From Crossaster papposus (lineage: Eukaryota; Echinodermata; Asteroidea; Velatida; Solasteridae), in contig JBAIAA010000347.1 in assembly GCA_037893245.1 (NCBI GenBank), forward strand, positions 62,001 through 126,000: a DNA stretch of 64,000 bases, written 5' to 3'. Numbering within the stretch: position 1 is the stretch's first letter; each line of letters opens with the position of its first letter. The position numbers were made by a program, and so were the translations under genes. The notes below the pieces were generated by a model, which worked only from the letters and a program-made list of their open reading frames with translations, did not search any database and had not been told where the DNA came from. Below, piece after piece: positions 57,001 through 64,000 of the stretch.

Positions 57001-60000
57001 ATTTCAACGTTTGGCCCTTTTTTTTAACACGAGGTTGAAAATATTCGTCATTGCAGATCAAATTCGTCTGAGCTAACAGCTCAGACGAGTTTAATCTCTG
57101 TAATGACAACTATTCTCGATCAAATGTTTAAATAGATTTACCAAACTTTGCAAACGAATGGTAAATGGCTAATTGGTTTGGTTTGGTAAAAGCGTGTGGA
57201 TTTTTTTTCGGACAAAATTGAATGCGAGAGTTGGTGAATTTGTGTAAAACATATTTTGAAAAAAACTATATTAAACAGAATATACAAATACAGCTTAGTC
57301 CTAACAGGACACCGTGTCCTGGAAGCGCCCAATTGGGCGATATTATTTTAATCAGAATAAGTATTTAAAGGTAGGATATAAGCATCTACACATTTTGTTT
57401 GGATCCACTTTTGTGACCCCTAAACTGTTTGGGTGTATTCGTTAGTCTAGCCGGAAATTGTAAGCGACCCCATTTGTGCATTTGTGCTGTGTTTATGAAC
57501 ACAAACGACGTGCATCGTACATGCACATTAAATGAAAACGACACGAAAAACGTATGCGTACTCCGAGGTAAACAATTAAGACAATAGGTTGGATTCCTTT
57601 CAACCAGAGGTTTAACATACTAGGATAGACACAACATTTTCGGGGATTTTAGGACTTAGTGCCCCTTTTTATATTCATATACAGACTGCATGAAAAACAA
57701 GTAATTTTATTTGTACGTCCATTCCCAAGCAATGCCGTGCACCATGAACCAGGAGCTAGACCCAGAGACGAGCCGCTACCGCTGGCTGATTCAAGCCGTG
57801 GACCCGTGTGAGTGCACGGCGATCGGAATGGGTGGCTTCAGCACCTTTGTACCGTACAGACCCTACGAGGTGACGTACTATGACACCTTTCTGATCAGCA
57901 GCTGTCCGTTGGAAATAAAGAAATGGCTAAACTGCACTGGTGAGTACACTACCCCCCACCCCCCCCCCACCCTTCCCCCCTCCCCACCCCTCCCCCCCCC
58001 CCCCCCCCCCACCCCTCCCCCAGCAAACAGGTGCCTTTCAAAAAAAATGATCCACATAATGATATAAGATGAGAAGACTGAAACAATATAAGGGACCTCC
58101 GCCAGCAACCCGCTTGCGTAAAATGAGATCCAACCTCAGTTTTGAACTTTGAAATGGCCAACCGGTCAGGCAATTCTAACTACTACTCCGGGATGGTGTG
58201 CGCTACATCCGTTAAAACGTGATCAGACGAGCTAACGTCGACTCACCCTTTAAGCCAAGCCCAGGCAGAACCTGCAGTTTTGCGCAAGTAAACTACCAAT
58301 TTCTCCCAGATTTTGCAGCTAGTAACCAATCGAAAATTAAGCTTTTTATAAAATCTCTGAAAATAGGATGACAAGGTCCATCGGCTTTGTATCGTAATTC
58401 ACGATGCACGTTCACGATGCGTAAACTGCGTTGCGATCGCACGTCACGTTTGGCGCATGTGAATCTTTCCTCCAGCACATAACGCTCCTGGCAGGAATGC
58501 GCGTGCGTACGCCCACCTATCTTAGTATTTGTTATTCTATATCTGTATAATGTATGTGCAGTACAGTGATTTTGCCCCTGTTTACGCCCGGTCCTGTAGG
58601 TACCTTTCCGTGCTCCAAACCTCTCGGGATGGAAGATGGTTGCATCCCCGATAAAAGCATCACAGCTTCGTCGTATTACAATCCAAGCCGGGCTACCCAC
58701 GCCCCGCCTAGGGCTAGACTTAATGTTCAAGGTATTTGTTGTGTTTCCATTTTAATAATAACGTCACAAAATGATTACAACTACCACCTAACTATAGAGA
58801 CCATTATAATCAAACTGTATCTGAAGAACACAAACAGAATGTTAGCAACATCTGAACGGTTTTAGATGGCAGCCAAGAAAACGATACTTATGCCCCCATC
58901 ACACCAAACTAGTTCTCACTATACGTCCTTGAAAATGTTGCCGAACGGGCTCAAACTGTGTGCGAACAGAGTGGACGTAGTAGCAACTATTTATGGTCTT
59001 TTTACGAACTTCATGGACGGGCTCAGACGGGAAGGGTGCTCCAGAACTCCAGCACTGATACGGTTTTCCCTGCAGATTTCGTTTTTACGAAGTAGCACTG
59101 AAGCATAAATCTACGTTAAAACAGCATATACTTAAATGTAGGATATACCATTTGCATGATATTGAAACATTTTACTACCGAACTATTAGGAAATGTCTTT
59201 GTAAATAATGATTCTAGGCATCCAGCAAAAGTTGGCGCTATAGATATATCCTGTAATAGTTTGTTAAAACAAATTGAAATTGAACAAGAACGCCGTTTTG
59301 GGGCATCCACGATTGTAAAAGATATTTACAAAATACAAAAATGTATAAAATACAACTCTCCAAATCCACCCATTCTTGCTAATTTACACAATTACCAATG
59401 GTGTATACTACCTTTAAATATACGAATTGATAACTTTTACAAAACTGACTTTAAGCGGTCGTTTGTTTAACGTTACTATAAACCAAAATCATTATCAACT
59501 AAATGAACTACTTTCAACGTTAATATAACGACTTGTGCTATCTGGGAGTGTTTCAAAATATCACTTATGACGTCATGATGATATAACATCAGTTTCCATC
59601 AATAGCACATATTTTATACGTGTATACCCAATATCAACCTGTATTGGACAAGCAGCATTCTGACACACACGAGCTTCGCGTCACAGATGGATCATATGAG
59701 ACAGTGGACAAAAAGTATCCAGGTTTGTTTGTTTCCAAAACAGTTATTGAAATAGTATAGCTTCAATCTGTGCTTTGAATAAACGAAATACATGTATATT
59801 TTGTATATAGAAATCATTGCTTCAATGGCAAACAAATTAGAACATCATACTCAACAACAATTCAAAAATTGAGAGAAAAAACCTCGACTTTAAGCGTAAA
59901 CATTAAGCAAAGTTGTTCATGTTTAACAGGGTACGCTGCAGCATGGTGTGGTGGAACAACTGATACCAGTCCATGGATACAGGTTGACTTCCATGGTGCA

Positions 60001-60384
60001 GTCACCATCACTGGTTTGATCACCCAGGGGCGCGGAGATTTCAGACAATTTGTGACGGAGTACCATGTGACCGCGTACAGTGATGACAGTCATTCCTGGC
60101 ATAACGTGACTAATGCAGATGGCACACCAATACATGTAGGTTTAAAACTGGAAAATGCCAACAGATTTATGGTAACTATTATACGCCATTACGTATACTA
60201 ACTAATACATAGATTTAAACCAAATTTCTGTATTCTTTTTTGTTTACAGTTCCCTGGTAACAAGGACATGAACACCCCGGTAACCACTCGATTTCCCTCT
60301 GCCTTGCGCACCAGAATCCTGCGCATTTACCCCACTGCATGGGACAGCTACTGCAGCATGAGGTTTGAAGTTATTGGCTGCTAG
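48092..60384 (+). CDS. Secreted discoidin (F5/8 type C) domain protein, copy 3
   Basis: Five exons: 48092-48137, 57730-57939, 58600-58731, 59930-60135, 60250-60384 (stop TAG), 242 codons with no internal stop and GT-AG at every junction. Signal peptide MEGTAALVMMLSSVA. Residues 17-86 are the unrecognised cysteine module (here ISSCPLEIKKWLNCTG at its end). Residues 90-242 are one discoidin domain with CSKPLGMEDGCIPDKSITAS, AAWCGGTTDTSPWIQVDF, QGRGDF (RGD at 164-166), FPGNKDMN and terminal IGC. The segment between SITASS and PPRARLN is quite different from that of the sisters. Oddity: the exons are intact, but the upstream 400 bp conserved in copies 1 and 2 are deleted and intron 1 carries a 5.2 kb fold-back transposon. 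Expression may therefore differ or be lost. Role inferred from the family: extracellular binding protein. Confidence 0.88.
48493..48623. repeat. Left remnant of an inverted intron 1 segment
   Basis: Reverse complement of about 5520-5640 and 28740-28870 (GTTCAGGAAAGGACACACAT, CATGTTCATGTACTTAAA). It continues after the fold-back element at 53841, so the element landed in an already inverted segment. Confidence 0.7.
49746..51095. mobile_element. Insertion inside the left arm of the fold-back element
   Basis: A stretch of about 218 bp (AAAATGGCTACCAAAATGAC...AAATGACCACGCCC) occurs at 49527-49745 and again at 51096-51312. The right arm has it once in shorter form, so the 1.35 kb between is extra. 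It contains a hairpin GCGAGCGCGAAGCTCGC near 50740, a C run at 50981-51008, and at 50800-51070 a diverged copy of discoidin intron 3 sequence (AGGCATCCAGCAAAA...CAATTACCGATGGTGTATAC; compare 59215-59420). The frames here are short and unrecognised. Confidence 0.55.
51850..52335 (+). pseudogene. Decayed transposon ORF with a PIN/XPG-like motif
   Basis: Pieces in three phases read in order: LNCTHEEADDRIMFHV and SLTLSSGDTDV (51995-52150), then LRDLGLQEFWLIHNSRVKRS and ILPLHDICITLGDELTK (52128-52280). Many marine invertebrate transposon proteins carry a HEEADTRI...SxDTDV arrangement followed by R.S.LPlH.I...G. The acidic pattern E-x-AD ... S-x-DTDV recalls PIN/XPG-type nucleases. Frameshifts at about 52140 and after 52280 make it non-functional. 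It is the only coding relic in the fold-back element. Confidence 0.5.
53841..54180. repeat. Right remnant of the inverted intron 1 segment
   Basis: Continues the segment interrupted at 48623: AACAGAGAATAGCAACCCTC...ACACCGCATCCAAAACCGG is the reverse complement of about 5280-5540. Confidence 0.75.
54181..54905. other. Unassigned intron 1 sequence with a 21-base poly(G) run
   Basis: No match in the other units and no gene recognised. Pure G run at 54816-54836. The glycine/proline-rich minus-strand frames across the run (54659-55114) are artefacts. Confidence 0.4.
54906..57245. repeat. Intron 1 block C of unit 3
   Basis: One copy, colinear with 5663-7325 and including a complete palindromic element (about 56930-57240). 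Unit-specific insertions lie at about 55400-55890 (repeat-like, with CAATCAATCAATC) and at about 56326-56404. The latter ends in CCTGGATCCGCCCCTG, resembling a common transposon end; a shorter cousin is at about 50695. No gene seen. Confidence 0.65.
57950..58020. repeat. C-rich tract beside the exon 2 donor, copy 3
   Basis: About 70 bp of CCCC(A/T) runs starting 10 bp after the exon 2 donor GTGAGT. The matching place in copy 1 has 28 C and copy 2 has none. The glycine-rich frames on the other strand are spurious. Confidence 0.9.
59156..59470 (+). other. 104-codon frame in intron 3 of copy 3, origin unknown
   Basis: Open frame with a protein-like composition (RHPAKVGAIDISCNSLLK, VKDIYKIQKCIKYNS). 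The matching DNA in copy 2 (about 38680-38930) and the stray copy at 50800-51070 are interrupted. It could be the relic of an inserted element or a chance frame. Confidence 0.2.
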
Positions 60385-60402
60385 TAGTCAGACTACTTAC
60401 AA

Positions 60403-60720
60403 TGTCGATCGAGTTGAGTCATTTAAACAAAAAGTGACTCGAGGCGAGTTGAGTCATTCGATTAAAAAATCGAGTTGAGTCGTGTCAGTGCATAGTTGAG
60501 ACGGTGAATAGTTGAGACAGTGAATAGTTGAGACGTGTCAGTGCATAGTTGAGACGTGTCAGTGTATAGCCGAGTCAAGTCGTGTCGTGCAACAGTACTC
60601 GACTCGAGTCGTGTCGTGTCACAGTGTATAGTCGAGTCGAGTCGTGTCGTGCCACAGTGTATAGTCAAGTCGAGTCGAGTCGTGTCGTGCCGCAGTGTAT
60701 AGTCGAGTCGAATTGAGTCA
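60403..60720. repeat. GAGTC minisatellite in the 3' flank of copy 3
   Basis: The longest of the three arrays, with higher-order units of about 45 bp (GTCGAGTCGTGTCGTGCCAC then AGTGTATA). A possible AATAAA lies just after it at about 60723. Confidence 0.85.
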
Positions 60721-62550
60721 AGAATAAACAAGAACAGTGTCATTTATTGGTATTTTTAAAGCAATATCACGAAAGCATTGATGAAACCTCGAATTGGAAA
60801 ACGTGTCCAGTTTCGAGATAGTATTTTGTGTGACACGGTGTATGTGTGAACACGATATCGGCTGCATGCTTACCGTACTGTATTTGCGAAGTGACGCAAA
60901 CATACATTTTGCACCTTGTAAATCATTGCCAATGTAATTATTGTCTGCAACGTTTGTATTTTATTTTTGGGGCTCGAGTGTTATTAGCTTTTGCTCAAGT
61001 CAAGTTGAGTCTTCAGGTGATGAATCAAGTCATTTGCCTGCTGCAGTGACTGTCCAAAAACTCAGACTCGAGTCGAGTAATTGGCTCTGGTTTAACGTTG
61101 AATATTGCTCTATACTGTATAGCAAAAACAGGAATATACTTGTAAATATTGGTTGTATAATTATTAGAATCGTATGGTTTGCATTAACTTAACATGTAAT
61201 CTTTTCGAAATAAACATTTACTATTTTAATCATTTATTTAGGATGTTAGTAACTGAATTAATCAGATGATACAGACAAATTATCTTGCAACTGTTTATAT
61301 CTTGCGCTGTTTAGATAACTTAGCATGAACAAACATGCAAAGGGAATCATTGTGAATTCGTGTCATTTCTAAAGAATTAATAATGCCTTTACGGTCAACT
61401 GTTTAGTTAGAGTCACTTCGATTTAACTTTATAAGACATGATGGTTTTGTATTAGCTTTTTGATTTATAGCTAATCTCTCATGGAAATTCAAAATATTCT
61501 AAGTGTAGACTATAGAACAACGTGGGTAAAGTAAATTTAAGTTTAAAGATCAACTTGTTTTTTATTGTATTTGTTTATTATTTTCTGTTTTCTTGACAGA
61601 CTTGACCTGCTTATATTAAGAAGCACCCCCCCCCCCCCAAAAAAAAAAAAAAGGAGTAGAAGAAGAAGCAAATATATAATACCCCTAACGAAAAAGCTAG
61701 TGCTTGTTTTAACAGATCATATCCACAATACAAAGAGGGAGAGAACAATAAACATTAAAACAATAGTTTTGGACAATTACTCATTCTCTATAGAGTAAGT
61801 GACGACACAGACATGTCAATTAGCATCCCACTGCATTTTGCACTAAACTGACTTAACCCTGGGAGCCGCCGATTATTTTTTTTTACATAGACGCACGGGA
61901 GGCGGTTCGTGTTGGGCTTAATTTATGTCTTAAATAACTGGTGCAATGGTTTTAACACAAACATGGTTGCTTTTTGTTCAAGTACTGATACTCACTGTAA
62001 ACGTTACTAGGAAAACCATGCGCGCACGGTTGGGCAAGTTCATTTACCAATTTAAAGGCTGCGCAGCGCAGATATTGCTTTCTCAGTCTAGCGTAAGTTT
62101 AATAAGGACCAATTGTTCATATTTAGTTTACAATCCACTGACAACCTTGTTATTTGGCGATCGATAATTCAACTTTCTAAAGGCCTTTTGTCCGCGTAGA
62201 GAGGCGGGCATACATTCGTAAATATTATAAGGTCGTCTCGTGACGTGCAGCCTGTACCATCGTCGTTGGTTTATTTTGGCACACTATTATAAAACAGCAC
62301 GAACAAATTTCCTAACGTCAAGAATATTTAAAATAAAAGGCAGTATAAACACAATCTAATTTAAAGTAATTTGGCAGCCATTTTGGTTTTTGGCGGCTTT
62401 GGAGGACAAAAACCTTAAAGACAGTAATCGGTGTAGCGGTTCGCAATATTTTCCAGGAGCTTTGTGGTGCGTGAATGTATATTCATAAGAAAGAGCAATG
62501 GCAACTCGTACATTATTAAACTATTAACAATTTTATAAAGAACGGCTTTT
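60721..62550. other. Conserved 3' flank of unit 3, no gene seen
   Basis: Aligns with 16471-17260 and 18700-19215 (unit 1) and with 40010-42980 (unit 2) but lacks their insertions. It preserves the empty TTAA site at 61537-61540. A C13/A13 run lies at about 61626-61652. Confidence 0.55.
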
Positions 62551-62712
62551 TGACCAACTCGCAATATTATAGTTGAAAGAGAGGAGAGGTATGGATCACT
62601 TTTTCGAAAAGTTTTTAGGGGGGGTGCGTTAGGTAACAATAGTCTAGAAAGTGTATGTACGGGGACTACAGGAGAAGGGGTCCGTTGCACTCATATCGTG
62701 CTGGTATTATGA
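62551..62712 (+). mobile_element. Broken tRNA-like SINE head joined to the G-rich dispersed repeat, unit 3
   Basis: ATTATAGTTGAAAGAGAGG and GGAGAGGTATGGAT match the head at 43510-43555, but the B box is gone. The sequence passes into GGTAACAATAGTCTAGAAAG...TCATATCGTGCTGG, the flanks of the poly(G) dispersed repeat, here with only a short G run. Confidence 0.55.
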
Positions 62713-62959
62713 TTGGCAGCTGTAAGATAGCTTTAAATCAAGGCGCGCGAAGCTACCCGGACGCGATATTTTTTCCGTACCTCTAACGAGCTATGTTCGT
62801 ATACTAAAGCATATGCGAGTTGCAATTCAGGTTCTCGGACTTTATTTCCCTTGGAAAAAAATCCTCCAAACCACGAATTAGTAAAAGGAAAATGTTGAAA
62901 ATTACAAACAAACCTATACAAATAAAAAAAAATAAAAAAAGTAATACAAAATTATATGG

Positions 62960-63030
62960 GTTTTCGTGGGATTCGATCTCGCGCCCCCGGATTAATAATT
63001 CTGTGCATTATCCACTACAGTACAGCAATG
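62960..63030 (-). mobile_element. tRNA-like sequence (SINE head or tRNA pseudogene)
   Basis: On the minus strand an A-box-like TAGTGGATAATGC is followed about 35 bp later by a B box GATCGAATCCC, with short inverted arms around the B box. The acceptor ends do not pair well, so a functional tRNA is unlikely. It is not related to the retroposon at 43505. Confidence 0.4.
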
Positions 63031-63401
63031 TCTCACTCAGTTGCTGGGGTTTAATAATTATATCGTTTCGTATAAAGTGCCCTCCCGCACAATTTTATAT
63101 GTAGGCCTAATAGCTCGTAAGTGGTACCTACAAAAAGTCGCGGCCAGGGTGGCTAGGCTGGGTAAATTAGTGTCTTGTTTCTGATTGAATGCCGCAAGTC
63201 TCGAAAGATTATTTTGTTTGCGAATTTCTGAGACAAAACTCGGGAAACCTCTTCAAAGAGGTCCATTATAACAACACTTAACGAAATGGGCTCTCTGGGA
63301 TTGAACATTACTCAAACACTCTTGCCCCAGTCCTGACCCCATGGGCGCGTGCGCGTTCCTTCACTAACCCCTGGCCATGAGGATTGCGTTAATGACGCTT
63401 A

Positions 63402-63906
63402 GGCCGTGTCCGAAACGGGTGTCTAGAGCTACAGATACGGCTATTGTCTACGTCGGCCATTTTGTAGCGCTGTCCGAAATGCCGTCTAGAGCTACAGCTA
63501 CGGCTACAACGTCACAAAAATATAGCCGTAAAAGAAGTTGTCTAGCTCAGGCAAAACAAAATGGCGGCAGCACTAACGTTAATTTTGGAGCAAATTTTCG
63601 TTTATTTTTCAATGATAGTGCATTGAATTGAAACAACAAATACGACAAATACGTCAATATCAGCAGGTATTTCGACTGGCTGTAAACAAACATTGCGTAA
63701 CATCTAGCAGACGATAATTGTTGTCAATTCTTACGTCGTAATTTCGCAAACACTAATTCAAGCATCGCTTGGGGGCGCAATAACTAGCCGTAGGCTCCAC
63801 CGTAGCCACGTCCGAATTTCATTTGCCTTAGCGCCTACGTAGACGTAGCTGTAGCTGTAGCTGTAGACGTAGACCGTAGCTCTAGACACTCGTTTCGGAC
63901 ACGGCC
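63402..63906. mobile_element. 505-bp PIF/Harbinger-type MITE
   Basis: Terminal inverted repeats GGCCGTGTCCGAAAC / GTTTCGGACACGGCC, flanked on both sides by TTA (63399-63401 and 63907-63909), the target choice of PIF/Harbinger elements. Inside both ends are TCTAGAGCTACAG(A/C)TACGG-type motifs, inverted and locally repeated (GTAGCT units at 63846-63866). No transposase ORF; the 84-codon frame at 63377-63631 crosses the left end. Confidence 0.8.
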
Positions 63907-64000
63907 TTACTGGCTTTTTAGTGCTTACTGCGCGCGTATTTCGTAAACTGCATGCCCTGAATGTATGTAATGCGCGCGCGTGTTCCTAAACGCACGTCAC

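Noticed and set aside
57878..58173. Glycine-rich minus-strand frames
   Set aside because: Generated by the C-rich tract beside the exon 2 donor.

Overview
The window is eukaryotic DNA: interrupted genes with GT-AG introns, dense mobile elements, no bacterial gene packing. AT-rich composition, abundant palindromic and TTAA/TA/TTA-flanked elements, CR1/L2-type LINE tails and secreted single-domain discoidin (F5/8 type C) proteins suggest a marine invertebrate, most likely a non-vertebrate deuterostome (amphioxus, hemichordate or echinoderm). The species cannot be fixed from the sequence alone.

The backbone is one locus repeated three times head to tail with a period of roughly 21 to 23 kb. Each unit carries, on the + strand, one five-exon gene for a small secreted protein: a signal-peptide exon (3890, 27124, 48092), an 8.6-10 kb intron, an exon for an unrecognised cysteine-bearing module (14008, 35782, 57730), and three exons for one discoidin domain ending at 16222, 39830 and 60384. 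Copies 2 and 3 are open over 242 codons. Copy 1 (245 codons if spliced likewise) has lost the AG acceptor of intron 2. Copy 3 has lost about 400 bp just upstream of its first exon. The three proteins are near-identical except in short surface loops.

Downstream of each gene come a GAGTC-type minisatellite, a conserved 3' flank, and a tRNA-like/LINE-3'-end retroposon (19.3-21.0 kb, 43.5-44.0 kb, remnant at 62.6 kb). The first two units then carry, on the - strand, a relic exon resembling MULE-type transposase-derived proteins (22.5-25.1 kb and 45.5-45.7 kb). The remaining space is mostly transposons, many recognisable because sister units preserve the empty or rearranged site: a TTAA-flanked element at 40375-41088 (empty site at 61537), a 5.2 kb fold-back element at 48624-53840 with a decayed PIN/XPG-like ORF, a CACTG-ended 2.3 kb element inside the relic exon, and others.

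The most interesting biology is the discoidin array: a recently expanded cluster whose variability is concentrated in one predicted binding loop, with different fates for the three copies. The other strong theme is repeated palindrome formation and inversion in intron 1.
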